Source: Desulfogranum mediterraneum DSM 13871 (GTDB lineage: Bacteria; Desulfobacterota; Desulfobulbia; Desulfobulbales; Desulfobulbaceae). Taken from it: 64,000 nucleotides of DNA. Below are positions 1-8,530 of this stretch, one piece after another. The notes below the pieces were generated by a model. It searched no databases and was not told the origin of the DNA. It saw only the letters and a list, made by a program, of their open reading frames with translations. The translations under genes and the position numbers were made by a program. The stretch covers positions 161,134 through 225,133 of the forward strand of contig NZ_KE387007.1 in assembly GCF_000429965.1 (NCBI RefSeq). Direction: 5' to 3'. Numbering within the stretch: position 1 is the first letter of the stretch; each line of letters begins with the position of its first letter.

Positions 1-420
1 GTTGCCCGTGAAGACCGGGCAAGTCCGCTCCACTGGTGGGTGGGGGTCGGTTACGCCGTTGGTCGTGATCGGGCCCGTTTTTACCTCAGGGACCGATCCG
101 GCAGGGGGTTCGGGGTCTCCGGAAGCACCGTCCTGACCGATGGCCTGTGGCATCATGTGGTGGCGATCCGTGATGCCGCGGACGCCGAGTTGCGGCTCTA
201 TGTGGACGGCATCCTGGAGGGGAGTACTGCGGCCTCCTACAGTTCGGGATTTGTGGGGATCGATGCCACCTTGAACCTCGGTTGGGTGGATTATGGAGGT
301 GGGTACCACTTTAGAGGAGAGCTTGACGAGGTGGCATTCCACCGTCGTGCCCTGAGTCAGGCAGAGATCACGGCCCATTATGAGAGCGGAGGCTTCGGGC
401 GAGGATACTTTGAAGAGTAG
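1..420 (+). CDS. LamG/concanavalin-A-like domain protein, C-terminal fragment
   Basis: The frame is open from the first base, so the gene begins outside the window and only its last 139 codons are seen. They form the end of a LamG/laminin-G-like jelly-roll: a WHHVVAIRD strand, LRLYVDGILEG, and a closing GELDEVAFHRRALSQAEI motif. In this family the closing stretch marks the end of the fold ('the feature belongs to the shown item and the next residues pack back'). Such domains bind carbohydrates or act as structural modules in large secreted proteins. There is no PEP-CTERM or other sorting signal at the C terminus. Neighbouring genes also encode secreted beta-rich proteins. The domain call is firm; the function of the whole protein cannot be known from this piece. 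Confidence 0.8.
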   Translation, partial: VAREDRASPLHWWVGVGYAVGRDRARFYLRDRSGRGFGVSGSTVLTDGLWHHVVAIRDAADAELRLYVDGILEGSTAASYSSGFVGIDATLNLGWVDYGGGYHFRGELDEVAFHRRALSQAEITAHYESGGFGRGYFEE

Positions 421-1120
421 GCCTTAGGGGGAGGGGGCAAAGACTGCAGATCTGAGCTCTCCCATCGTCCGCCCCCAAAAGAATAAAAACGATACCAGGA
501 CACCTTGAAAAATTGATTTTTTTCCAAGTTCAGCCTTGTGGGTACAGTCTTGTCTCCGGCATGTCAACCGTATGGCTACGGTAAGATTTGTCGCCTCCTT
601 GGCCTTGATCGAAAAATCAGATTTTTCAAGGTAGCATGAGGCTTGATCTCTTGTTTTTATCTGGAAAAATCAGGGTATCCTTTTTGAGAGACCCGCCTGG
701 ATGGGCTATAAGGAAAGTGGCTGCAGGGTTGCGGCACAAGCCCCCTGTGTCAGGATAGATGTCGTCTCTTCTCGGAATTGTGTGTGGAGAGGGGGGAAAA
801 GATGTGAAAGACAGGCCCCTGGTTCCTTTGCAGTCGCTTGCAGCTCTAGCCCTGAGACTCAGGCTTTCTGGACGATGAAAAACCATCTCTGGACATGCTG
901 AGCGCTATCCTTCCTGGGGCTGATAAGCAGTGAGCTCAGAGCATCAACAGTCGTGTGGAGAAAGATCAAGATTCCAGCCAAGGCTTCATCGGCAGAGAGC
1001 GAGCCGGAACCGCTCGCTTGCTCTCTGAGGAGGCGTGCAGGCCTGCCTGATATGCGGGAAAAGGAGAGCTGTCCCGGTGCGTTGGAGGAAGATTCGTTTT
1101 TTTTTGGAGGGATGGTCGTT
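421..1120. other. Gene-poor interval with one dispersed-repeat copy
   Basis: No convincing gene is present between the LamG fragment and the acyltransferase. Positions 501-636 hold one copy of the dispersed repeat described separately. The remainder (about 640-1100) is GC-rich and can form several imperfect hairpins, but I could not match it to any known RNA family. The long upstream extension of the acyltransferase frame (from a GTG near 953) lacks the character of the family and is treated as untranslated. Confidence 0.5.
501..636 (+). repeat. Dispersed intergenic repeat, copy 1
   Basis: About 136 bp. The left end reads ACCTTGAAAAATTGATTTT and the right end, read on the other strand, begins GCTACCTTGAAAAATCTGAT, so the ends are inverted repeats. 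The right-hand core GGCCTTGATCGAAAAATC is shared with copies near 2080 and 16525. No coding capacity is evident. It resembles a MITE or a large REP-like element. Confidence 0.65.
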
Positions 1121-1792
1121 ATGATTCCGTGGAAGATGAAGAGGGTGTGGCGAATATTTTGGCTGAGTCAGGGGGGGATTGGAATGTATGGTCGTTTTGC
1201 ATCCCTGATGGGAGGCTGTTTTAGTGAACCATATTATGGTCGTGTTTCCCTGGCGAAATATAGTCAAAGAGGATTTGTTTCCCCCCTTGCCACTGTTTCG
1301 CATGAGCATTTTTTATATGGTGATAATGTGTTTCTTGATGATAGGGTCTTAATATATTGTGACTATGATGGAGGCGCCGTTGCCCTGGATGACAGAGTCT
1401 GTGTTTTTCGGGATACCATTATGCAAACAGGGCAGGGGGGAACCATTGAACTTGGCTCAGACACTTCTGTGCAGGCGAAATGTCTGTTTTCTGCTTATAA
1501 GGGGTTGATAAAGATCGGAAAAGATGTGCAGATTGCACCGAGTTGCAGTTTTTATTCCTATGATCACTCCCTGTCTGCAGGAACGCTTGTCAGGTCGCAG
1601 CCGTTGAAAAGCAAAGGAGGGATTGTTGTTGAAGATGACAGTTGGATTGGAGTTAATGCCGTACTGCTTGACGGGGTGACTGTTGGTAAGGGCGCCGTTG
1701 TCGGGGCAGGCTCTGTGGTAAATAGTGATATACCTCCAATGTCTATAGCCTGCGGCGTACCGGCAAGAGTCGTGAAGATGCGAGTCTCCTGA
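1121..1792 (+). CDS. Hexapeptide-repeat acyltransferase (LbH family)
   Basis: A 223-residue protein of the left-handed beta-helix acyltransferase family (WbbJ/CatB/maltose acetyltransferase relatives). These trimeric enzymes transfer acetyl or other acyl groups from CoA to sugars, often surface polysaccharides. The C-terminal half shows hexapeptide rungs ([35 protein letters not shown]) and the usual ending [13 protein letters not shown] likely catalytic histidine sits in SYDHSL. I chose ATG at 1121 because GGAGG lies 10 bases upstream; the ATG at 1112 is too close to that site, and the frame continues upstream to a GTG near 953 without family-like sequence. Base composition of the 5' half is lower in GC than the neighbours, a hint of transfer. 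The sugar substrate is unknown. Confidence 0.8.
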   Translation: MIPWKMKRVWRIFWLSQGGIGMYGRFASLMGGCFSEPYYGRVSLAKYSQRGFVSPLATVSHEHFLYGDNVFLDDRVLIYCDYDGGAVALDDRVCVFRDTIMQTGQGGTIELGSDTSVQAKCLFSAYKGLIKIGKDVQIAPSCSFYSYDHSLSAGTLVRSQPLKSKGGIVVEDDSWIGVNAVLLDGVTVGKGAVVGAGSVVNSDIPPMSIACGVPARVVKMRVS

Positions 1793-1829
1793 AGCTGTGA
1801 TCCGGGAAGGGTCGCACGTGGGATTCAGC

Positions 1830-1885
1830 GGAGTTGCAAGAAGACGTATCCTGTCGGCACATTACGGCCAACAGGATACGCTGTC
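1830..1885. other. Inverted repeat downstream of the acyltransferase gene
   Basis: The arms TATCCTGTCGGC and GCCAACAGGATA flank a short loop and could fold into a stem of about 11 pairs. There is no run of T after it, so it could be an mRNA 3' hairpin rather than a classical intrinsic terminator. Confidence 0.4.
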
Positions 1886-1983
1886 TTGTTACCTGCGTCT
1901 ATCTCTGACGTTTGCCTGTGGTTATGGGTAAGTGAATGTAAATCTCTCCATGGTGGCCTCCAGTCAAGCCTTTACCTTCAGGC

Positions 1984-2111
1984 CAGCTCGAAAAAGTGTC
2001 TTTTCTTGCAAACTTGTCAAGACTTTACCCTTGGAATATCAGGCAAGTGCCTGCGGTGAAAGGTGTCGCAGGCCTTGACCTTGATCGAAAAATAGAATTT
2101 TTCAAGCTACC
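1984..2111 (+). repeat. Dispersed intergenic repeat, copy 2
   Basis: Same layout as copy 1: a left end with CGAAAAAGTGTCTTTTCTTG, a middle with TTGGAATATCAGGCAAGTGC, and a right end CCTTGATCGAAAAATAGAAT followed by TTTTTCAAGCTACC. It sits between the ends of convergent genes. Confidence 0.65.
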
Positions 2112-2125
2112 CTCTAGTGTGTACG

Positions 2126-2956
2126 CTATTGGAGGTCAAAGTCTTGGGGCGCAGATAAGGACTGGGGGGGCGGATCTGTGGGGCCTGGGGGCGGAGTGCC
2201 GCCTACAGGACCAATCGGGCCGCTGGATCTGATTGCGATGTCATCGTGATCGATATACATACTTCTGCTGTTGGCCACATCCTTGCTGTTTGAACCGACA
2301 GTAATGCGGGATATAGAGTTGATGGCTCCAAAGTCAACATTAGAGAAGTTGCCCATCAGTTCACCGTCTACCCAGTATTGATAGACTCCGTTGGGGATGT
2401 TAAAATGCACTTCAAACATGTGCCAGCTGCCGTCTGAGGTCTTGGTAGGGTAAAATTTGTCACCAAATCCCCCGGTATGGCGATAACTCTGGACCGTGGA
2501 GTAGAGTCGCATGTTTCCGGATCTGTCCATAAATTGAAATACCATCCCTGTGCCCGAGGGGGGATAGATGTACAGGCTTTTGTACTCCCGAAAAAAGCCG
2601 AACCCTGTTTCCCATCGCATATACCAACGCATCCAGAATTCAGTTTTAGCGGAATTAAAGCGTATGCTTATTCCTCCAGAGCCGTTGTTTGTGCCAGGGC
2701 CTACCCATTTACGCTGGCCTTTTCCCCCTGCCCCGCCAGGATAATTTGCAGCTGTGGTGATCTGGGTATATTTCTGATCAGGCTCTGTCCAGCCGTTCAG
2801 CCCCTTTTCCAGTCCGTCACAGTTAAGGGGATCGGTGTAGGTGTTCCAGTCAGCGCAGTCGTAGGTGGTTGACCAGGGAATGTTTATACTGGCAGAGGCA
2901 CCGTAAGGGGAGAGCAGATACGCAAGAATTGCTGCCATAAAAAATAACTTCTTCAT
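2126..2956 (-). CDS. Secreted jelly-roll-like protein with Pro-rich tail
   Basis: A 276-residue exported protein. Residues 1-22 form a clear Sec signal (MKKLFFMAAILAYLLSPYGA followed by SAS). The mature part is rich in aromatic residues and reads like a concanavalin-A/polysaccharide-lyase-type beta sandwich: WMRWYMRWETGFG, GSWHMFEVHFNIPNGVYQYW, VDGELMGNFSNVDFG and a final MYIDHDDIAIRSS. The tail (about 245-276) is Pro/Gly-rich (GGTPPPGPTDPPP), a likely spacer that ends without a recognised sorting motif. The start is supported by AGGAG seven bases upstream. No catalytic residues can be assigned, so a carbohydrate-binding or structural role is only an inference from fold and export. Confidence 0.7.
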   Translation of the reverse strand: MKKLFFMAAILAYLLSPYGASASINIPWSTTYDCADWNTYTDPLNCDGLEKGLNGWTEPDQKYTQITTAANYPGGAGGKGQRKWVGPGTNNGSGGISIRFNSAKTEFWMRWYMRWETGFGFFREYKSLYIYPPSGTGMVFQFMDRSGNMRLYSTVQSYRHTGGFGDKFYPTKTSDGSWHMFEVHFNIPNGVYQYWVDGELMGNFSNVDFGAINSISRITVGSNSKDVANSRSMYIDHDDIAIRSSGPIGPVGGTPPPGPTDPPPQSLSAPQDFDLQ

Positions 2957-4249
2957 TGTTAACTCCTATACGAGAGAGCAGGTGGGGACTTAGTTCTCGG
3001 GCCATCCCCTGTGCTTTCGAGGTTGTACTTGGTATGTTTGGCTAATGGTTTCCCCTTCCCCCTCTTTTTTGGGGGAATACAGGGTTCTGTTACCGTTTTG
3101 TAATCAGGTGCTTTGTGATGCGTTCTAACAGAGACGCTGGTTTAAAGATCGTTGCCTGTGGTAGTAAAAGTTTCCTCGTTTTGGTCTGTTTTTTTTGGGT
3201 GTATTTTCAGTTTATTAGGCTCTGGGCCTTCACTTGCTTAAGAGCGTTTCCCTGAAAATCGTTTCCTCGCTGTCTGTGGCCACTCACTGATAGCTGTCTT
3301 GGTATCATGCAGTAATTAGGCCATTTTGTGCAGGATGATACTTTGGCTTTGCAGGGTTCTCTTCGAGGTAATCGTTGGTCGCGTCTTCCGGGTGGAGCCA
3401 GCTTGGCTGGAAACAAGTACGGTCCAGTAAAAATAGGCACTCTTATGGTTGGTTGCCAGCAAGGATCTGCTGTGGAGCATGATGCCGGAGCGAAACCATG
3501 CCAGGTTAGCCAGATCATGTTGTCCCCGGGAAAGCTGGGTGGCATGGAACCGCCGTCCCCTGCAAGTAGGTATGAGTTGCTGAAATTTCTGGGTCATGTG
3601 GGCTGCGTTTCGAGGCAGATTCTCTTTTACCTTAGGTCCGCTGTCCCTGCTTTTCCCGAATGCAGAGGGCTTGAGCGGCTGCTGGGGAAAACAGACTTTC
3701 TGTTGAGCAATCCATCTGCAAGCTCATGCCTCTGCGCTTGGTGGAGCACTTTCCACCCACCATAACCGGGCGTTACCGGTCGGTTGAGTGGTTGCCTTGG
3801 CGAAAGAAGGTCGTGTTTCCTTAATCGAGCCAGCTCAGATCTGGTCAAATGAAAGGGTATCTTCAGGCAGATGGCGGGACCTATGACGACGAGTTCTCCT
3901 CTGTTGAAGCTGTTGGGCAAACACCGGCCTGCTGCCGGGCAGGACTGTTGGGCGCTGCATCTCTGCCAGCAATAGCGATCTCTATGGAAGCTTTGCGATA
4001 TGGCGCCTCCAGTCGACAACGGCTCTGCTCTGCCTCTGTCTCCTCTGGCGCGGAACATCCTTCCGGGTAGCATGCCCTGTGGAACGATCTCCTGGTGCTT
4101 CCCTGGGCTGCTGACCTTGGGGAGCACCGGCGAGTGGTGCATGGTTGTTATGAGCGATATTCATCTGCTGCTCCAGATCGGGAAAACCAAGCCGGAACCC
4201 GGATAACCGCTGTTGGCCAACAATTTCAAGGCTAAGGCTTGGGTGAGTT
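2957..4249. other. 1.3-kb region without a convincing gene
   Basis: Several open frames exist on both strands (for example plus 3328-3765 and minus 3627-4142), but none has a good ribosome-binding site, a recognisable domain or a normal residue pattern: they are rich in Cys, Arg, Pro and Ser like antisense or random frames. No tRNA, CRISPR or IS end was found. It may be decayed coding DNA or hold an unrecognised RNA. Confidence 0.4.
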
Positions 4250-5200
4250 CTAGTTACTGGAGGCGATATTTAAGATCTCTGGAGGAGGTGTTGTGGATTC
4301 TGGTGGCTGCCAGGCGACTTCTTCACTGAAGCTACTGCTTGCTCCCTGGTCGTCATAGGCTGTGGCTGCAAAGTAGAGAGTGTCTCCTGGCGCCAGGTTG
4401 TTGACCGTAGCGTAAATTCTGCCGTTCACGGCCTGAGGCTTGCCGATGTCGAGCGTGGTTGTGTAGGCACGGCTTGAGGTCCCGTAGTGAATGCGGTAGC
4501 CGGCAAGGTTGGTCTCCGTGTTCGGCAGCCAGCTAAAGGTGGCGGATCCTGCTGCATCAGGCGGAGGTGTCTTCGTATCTGTCGGATTCCAGATAGCCTC
4601 TTGGCTGAAGCTGCTGCCTGTTCCCTGGTCGTCATAGGCTGTGGCTGCAAAGTAGAGAGTGTCTCCTGGCGTCAGGTTGTTGACCGTAGCGTAAATTCTG
4701 CCGTTCACGGCCTGAGGCTTGCCGATGTCGAGCGTGGTTGTGTAGGCACGGCTTGAGGTCCCGTAGTGAATGCGGTAGCCGGCAAGGCTGGTCTCCGTAT
4801 TCGGCAGCCAGCTAAAGGTGGCGGATTCTGCATCAGGCGGAGGGGTCGTCGTATCTGTCGGATTCCAGACAGCCTCTTGGCTGAAGCCACTGCTTGCTCC
4901 CTGGTCGTCATAGGCTGTGGCTGCAAAGTAGAGTTTATTTCCAACGGTCAGGTTCTCGATGGTGCCGTAAATTCTACCGTTCACGGCCTGAGGCTTGCCG
5001 ATGTCAATACTTGAGGTGTAGTTTCGGCTTGAGGTTCCGTAGTGAATCCGGTAGCCGGCAAGGGCTTTTTCCGTGTTCGGCAGCCAGCTGAAGGTAGCTG
5101 TCTGGCTCAAGGCAATACCTGTCAGGCTAAGATAAAAGAGCATGCTGAAAACTATCTTCTTGGCTGAGCCGGTGAGGCTATGATTCTTTGTTATGGCCAT
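4250..5200 (-). CDS. Secreted protein with three tandem FN3-like repeats
   Basis: A 316-residue exported protein. Residues 1-32 are a signal peptide (hydrophobic KIVFSMLFYLSLTGIALS). The rest is three consecutive units of 92-93 residues. Each starts with ATFSWLPNTE, contains LAGYRIHYGTSSR and IDIGKPQAVNGRIYG or a close variant, and ends with YFAATAYDDQG followed by FSQEAVW or a close variant. This is the pattern of fibronectin type III-like modules that are common in secreted proteins of delta-proteobacteria. Short Pro-rich linkers (PPPDAE) join the units. Units 2 and 3 are nearly identical in DNA, showing recent duplication. The gene lies 91 bases after the PKD protein gene on the same strand, so they may be cotranscribed. 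The role is unknown; an adhesive or structural surface role is plausible. Confidence 0.75.
   Translation of the reverse strand: MAITKNHSLTGSAKKIVFSMLFYLSLTGIALSQTATFSWLPNTEKALAGYRIHYGTSSRNYTSSIDIGKPQAVNGRIYGTIENLTVGNKLYFAATAYDDQGASSGFSQEAVWNPTDTTTPPPDAESATFSWLPNTETSLAGYRIHYGTSSRAYTTTLDIGKPQAVNGRIYATVNNLTPGDTLYFAATAYDDQGTGSSFSQEAIWNPTDTKTPPPDAAGSATFSWLPNTETNLAGYRIHYGTSSRAYTTTLDIGKPQAVNGRIYATVNNLAPGDTLYFAATAYDDQGASSSFSEEVAWQPPESTTPPPEILNIASSN
4290..5100 (-). repeat. Tandem coding repeat, period 276-279 bp, three copies
   Basis: The string CGTCATAGGCTGTGGCTGCA recurs at 4351, 4630 and 4906, giving spacings of 279 and 276 bp. Copies 1 and 2 (in plus coordinates) are nearly identical over more than 200 bp; copy 3 is more diverged. 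The repeats keep the reading frame. Confidence 0.85.
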
Positions 5201-5233
5201 GGTATCCTGTCTTTCCTGCTTTTAATGTTTCAA

Positions 5234-5257
5234 CAGGGAGATGGTGATTTCTCCCTG
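5234..5257. other. Hairpin between the PKD and FN3 genes
   Basis: A CAGGGAG / CTCCCTG pair separated by ten bases lies in the 91-bp gap between the two minus-strand genes. Without a T-tract it is more likely an mRNA processing or stability hairpin than a terminator. Confidence 0.3.
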
Positions 5258-5291
5258 AATCTCTTTGATTTCAGGTGCTGTTGTTTGCTGA

Positions 5292-7229
5292 TTATTCAAC
5301 GGATATCTCCTGTTCTCCATCGTCATTCTCTCCTTCCACACCTGTGCCGATGCTTAAGTAGTATCTTGAGTCCCCGTTGCTGTTATCGTTGGCCTTTGAC
5401 TGTTTATGGTCATTTTGGAGCTGAAACCCGGATGAATCTGCCTGCTCTAAGCCAACCATCTTTTTTTTCTCGCTAGTTGCCGATCTTGTATCAGGGAACA
5501 AAAAAGCTTGTCCGGGGGCAGCGGCTGGGGAACGCATCTCTTCCCGGCTGCTGTTCGCCTTCGTCTCGGACCTGCCTGCATCAAAGATTAAACCCTTGAA
5601 GTTGCCGCTTCCTTGCTGCCAGGCAATGTAATGGACAGCCTCTTCGGCAGCTTGCTCCTTACTCCCCTTTTGTTGTGAAAGTTGATACTCAAAGCCCTCG
5701 CCATTGATATCAGCTAGTTGGGCCCTGGTCGTTGTTTCCCTGTTGGTGGAACCGATGGTGGCCAGTACGATTGGTCTCTTGGCAAAAGGCTCTCTGAATT
5801 GAATAGCGTTGAGCCTGGTATATCCGGAAGCAATGCCTGCCTCCACAGTTGTTGTCTCGTTGAGGGCAAAACGCCCTTTTTCGACCACCAGGTAATTAAC
5901 GGTCAGAGGGGCGTCTTTGCTATCTGAGGACGTCTCGGCGATGAATTTGATATCAAAGCCAGAGGCGTCGATATTTCGCAGTCGAACGGCGCCTGGGGGG
6001 AGGGTGCTCAATTTTGGAGCAGCGGTGACAACCACGGGGGTTGTAAAGGGTGTTTCCAGTTGAACCCTGACCCACTCGGAACTGATATCTATTTCACCCA
6101 TTTCCAGGTGAAATGGTGCCTGCTTCTCGCTGTTGTTTACCCTGATGGTGGTGCTCACCGTGTCTATGACCTTCTGGTTTGCTGTTATCTGCAGGGATGC
6201 GGTAAAGTCAGCTTCTGTTGTATAGGTATGGCTGGCAGAGCGGCCGGTTGCGGTGGTGCCGTCTCCAAAAAACCAGGTGTAGTTATGAGAGGAATCGTTA
6301 TTCTCTGTTGCTCCTTCGGCGTTAAAGGTAACGGTTAATGGAGCACGACCGCTGGCAGAAGAGGTGGTAATTTTTGTCTGTATCGGAGGCGTTCCGCCTG
6401 TTGGTGCTGAAGTGACTATAATGGGAAGACTCTCGAAGCTTGTCAGCCCATGGCGGTCTTTGGTGGTCAGGCGTACACCATAGGTGCCAGGCTCTGTAAA
6501 GGTGTGTTGGACCTGTTCTCCGGTGGAGACCTTGCCGTCTCCAAAATGCCAGGTGTGGGTAACCGGAGTGTCATCTCGGGGCGATGACTGGCTGCTCTTA
6601 AAGCTCACCTGTAACGGCGCTGGTCCGGTTGAGGCGGATGCCGAGATAATCGTGTTCAGGGCAGCCTCTGCTCCCTGGGCGATCAGGTCATTCTTGGGGG
6701 CGGCCTTGTCGGTCATTGTCGACGCTTGGGCTTTGTTGCTGTTATTAAAATGGTAATTTTTAGCTGAGGTGCTGGTAGCCGGCTTGTTGCCTGCGGCAAA
6801 AGAACGGGTGCCAGGTGCCTTGTCGCCAAGCGGGGACTGCCGGTCTGGACTGGCTACGGTTGGGGTGGATAGGGGGGAGCTGCCAGTGGTGGGTGTCGTT
6901 GCTAAGCGGGCAGAATGAATTTTTTTCTTGCTCTGAAAGGGGAACGGGGCTGAATGGGCGCTCTCGGAGCCATCGTTGAATAGGGCTGTAATGGTGAACA
7001 GGGTTGTGTCGCGTTGCGGAGACACTCGACAGTCCATGGAGAGGGCCTTGGGGTTACGGGTTTCGCAAACCTGACGGCCTTCCTGGTACATCCGAAAACC
7101 AGCCACGGCTGGGTTGCTTGGCGGGGTGTAGCCCCACTCAACATGAATGGATTGCTCGCCAGCAGCAGGGATGGCCGGACAGATGATACTGGCCAGCAGT
7201 ATGGGTAATAGGGTGAGTCTGTAAGACAT
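5292..7229 (-). CDS. Secreted PKD-domain protein with H-type-lectin-like region
   Basis: A 645-residue exported protein. The N terminus is a signal peptide (MSYRLTLLPILLASIICPA). It is followed by an FN3-like module (IHVEWGYTPPSNPAVAGFRMY), a low-complexity Ser/Thr/Lys linker (about 100-180), and two PKD domains. Each PKD domain has the hallmark core: THTWHFGDG with HTFTEPGTYGVRL, and YTWFFGDGTTATG with HTYTTEADFTASL. The region after about residue 375 (EWVRVQLETPFTTPVVV, FAKRPIVLATIGSTN) repeats a pattern seen in H-type-lectin-like beta sandwiches of bacterial surface proteins. The frame also opens at a TTG at 7247, but ATG at 7229 leads straight into the signal peptide and is preferred. A surface or matrix role is inferred. 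Confidence 0.75.
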   Translation of the reverse strand: MSYRLTLLPILLASIICPAIPAAGEQSIHVEWGYTPPSNPAVAGFRMYQEGRQVCETRNPKALSMDCRVSPQRDTTLFTITALFNDGSESAHSAPFPFQSKKKIHSARLATTPTTGSSPLSTPTVASPDRQSPLGDKAPGTRSFAAGNKPATSTSAKNYHFNNSNKAQASTMTDKAAPKNDLIAQGAEAALNTIISASASTGPAPLQVSFKSSQSSPRDDTPVTHTWHFGDGKVSTGEQVQHTFTEPGTYGVRLTTKDRHGLTSFESLPIIVTSAPTGGTPPIQTKITTSSASGRAPLTVTFNAEGATENNDSSHNYTWFFGDGTTATGRSASHTYTTEADFTASLQITANQKVIDTVSTTIRVNNSEKQAPFHLEMGEIDISSEWVRVQLETPFTTPVVVTAAPKLSTLPPGAVRLRNIDASGFDIKFIAETSSDSKDAPLTVNYLVVEKGRFALNETTTVEAGIASGYTRLNAIQFREPFAKRPIVLATIGSTNRETTTRAQLADINGEGFEYQLSQQKGSKEQAAEEAVHYIAWQQGSGNFKGLIFDAGRSETKANSSREEMRSPAAAPGQAFLFPDTRSATSEKKKMVGLEQADSSGFQLQNDHKQSKANDNSNGDSRYYLSIGTGVEGENDDGEQEISVE

Positions 7230-7476
7230 TGGTCTACCTATGGTCAAAAGGGGTCTTTGAGTGTTTTAGTATTTTCTGGTGAAAAAACTACCGGGCTGTC
7301 TTTAGCAAATAGAGTGCCAGAAGCGTTGTTGAGGGCAGGGTGACCTCAACTTCATCGTGCAAGGAGGCGACGCCGTCCGGCGATCTTCAAGATCAACTGG
7401 CCAAAGAGAGCAGAGGGAAGGGGGGAGGATGCCCCTGTTCTCCAGGCGCCAACGTGTGTAGGGAGGTATGGTATCT

Positions 7477-7506
7477 GGTGGCTAGGTGGCTAGGTGGCTA
7501 GGTGGC
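7477..7506. repeat. 8-bp tandem repeat (GGTGGCTA)
   Basis: Three full copies of GGTGGCTA and a partial fourth stand in direct array. Such short arrays are prone to slippage, so copy number may vary between strains. Confidence 0.9.
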
Positions 7507-7676
7507 AACGAGAACAGCTCGCCTAAATCTCGACGAGGTATAGAGGGAGGTTTATGACTGACTGACGCTTTGTCTTGGCCTTGAGTGACCCCTCACCTTC
7601 AGCTGAAGCGCTGTGCCCTGTCTACTAAAAAGCAGAAGAACAAGCTGGAGTCGAGGCTGAATATGCCGAACCTCTT

Positions 7677-7731
7677 TGGAGGTGGAGGTGGAGGTGGAGG
7701 TGGAGGTGGAGGTGGAGGTGGTGGGTTGCCT
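7677..7731. repeat. 6-bp tandem repeat (GGTGGA), about seven copies
   Basis: Seven perfect GGTGGA units occupy 7681-7722, flanked by GGA and GGTGGTGGG. The strand is G-rich with regularly spaced GG pairs, so it could form a two-tetrad G-quadruplex. It lies about 80 bp past the stop codon of the ComEA-like gene. Confidence 0.9.
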
Positions 7732-7799
7732 TATCGCCTGGGGCAGGGTGGCTCCCATGTTGCGGGAACAGGGCCCGGCAAGCATGGGAGTTTGGCCGT

Positions 7800-8054
7800 T
7801 TATTTTCCTACAGTGATCTCGTCTTTGATTTTTTGGTACAGTTTGTCGCCAATGCCTTTGACCTTGACGAGATCTTTTTCGGTCTTGAATTTACCCATCT
7901 CTTTTCGATACTTGAGGACTGCCTCGGCCTTTGCCGGGCCAATCCCGGAGAGGCTCTCCAGTTCCTCCACAGAGGCGGTGTTGATATTGATCTTGGCAAG
8001 AGCTGCACCAGCAAAAAAGAGTACGAGCAAAAGTATCAGGGTTAGTTTCTTCAC
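7800..8054 (-). CDS. ComEA-like helix-hairpin-helix protein
   Basis: An 84-residue exported protein. Residues 1-20 are a signal peptide (MKKLTLILLLVLFFAGAALA). The rest is the ComEA-type double helix-hairpin-helix: ININTASVEELESLSGIGPA, KAEAVLKYRKEMGKF, then EKDLVKVKGIGDKLYQKIKD. The two GIG turns bind the DNA backbone in this family, and ComEA relatives hold incoming DNA in the periplasm during uptake. Stand-alone proteins of this length with a signal peptide are common in Gram-negative bacteria. Translation starts with GTG at 8054, supported by AGGAG seven bases upstream. No other competence gene is nearby, so a role in DNA uptake is an inference from the family. Confidence 0.85.
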   Translation of the reverse strand: MKKLTLILLLVLFFAGAALAKININTASVEELESLSGIGPAKAEAVLKYRKEMGKFKTEKDLVKVKGIGDKLYQKIKDEITVGK

Positions 8055-8530
8055 GTCGGTCTCCTTGGCTAAGATTGTACATTGTTAAGTCCCGTTTTCA
8101 TTTCATATCGTATTGCCGCTTAGGGCGTGGTGTCAATGGAAAACGAGGGGTCTTTTTGGTATAACTGGCTATCGATACTAGGTTTTCTTTGTGTTGCAAG
8201 GGCTTGGTGGAGAAAGATGGAACTTCGGGTTTTGTTATTTTTCTGGTATCGTAGCGGCACTTTTTTTTCGAGGTCAATGGCTGCCGCAAAATGTGGCACT
8301 ATGAAGGGGGATGAGCTCGGACCCATGAACAGGTATTCACAGGACCTTGAAGAGTGGACTCCCCTGTCAGGCTTGCTCTGCTGCAAGGCTGGTGTTCGCC
8401 TGAGACCGTGCCTGCTCTTGCTGTATCTGTCAGTCGTTAAGCTGGTAAGGAGCGTCTTTTCCATGTTTTTATGCCATGGCTGCCTGGAATATGATAAGAT
8501 TTCAGGATCTATTAGCAGTGAGGAGGAACT
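8055..8530. other. Intergenic region upstream of the Sat-CysC gene
   Basis: This 476-bp gap separates two divergently read genes and must hold their promoters. Open frames on both strands are Cys/Trp/Ser-rich and lack ribosome-binding sites. I see no clear sigma70 or sigma54 promoter, nor a riboswitch. Confidence 0.4.

Larger units (their letters stand above)
1793..2125. other. Intergenic interval with dispersed-repeat copy 2
   Basis: No gene is seen. Positions about 1825-1885 contain the near-inverted pair TATCCTGTCGGC / GCCAACAGGATA, which can form a hairpin after the acyltransferase gene but lacks a T-tract. The right part is occupied by a dispersed-repeat copy. Confidence 0.5.
7230..7799. 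other. Intergenic region with two simple-sequence repeats
   Basis: No credible gene. It contains a GGTGGCTA tandem at 7477-7506 and a GGTGGA tandem near 7677-7731. A plus-strand frame across the latter would encode a poly-Gly run, but this follows from the repeat and is not evidence of a protein. A short stretch near 7570-7600 (CTTGGCCTTGAGTGACCCC) resembles the right end of the dispersed repeat. Confidence 0.5.

Noticed and set aside
640-900. Possible riboswitch before the acyltransferase gene
   Set aside because: Several hairpins can be drawn, but I could not match the conserved cores of c-di-GMP, cobalamin, SAM or other known classes.
3328-4142. Frames on both strands in the 2957-4249 gap
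   Set aside because: No ribosome site, no domain, odd composition (Cys, Trp, Arg, Pro). Described as non-coding instead.
4290-5100. Direct repeats as a possible CRISPR array
   Set aside because: Unit length of 276-279 bp, in-frame and without unique spacers; they encode FN3-like modules.
7585-8088. Plus-strand frame encoding a poly-glycine run
   Set aside because: The glycines arise from the GGTGGA array, and the rest is antisense to the ComEA-like gene.
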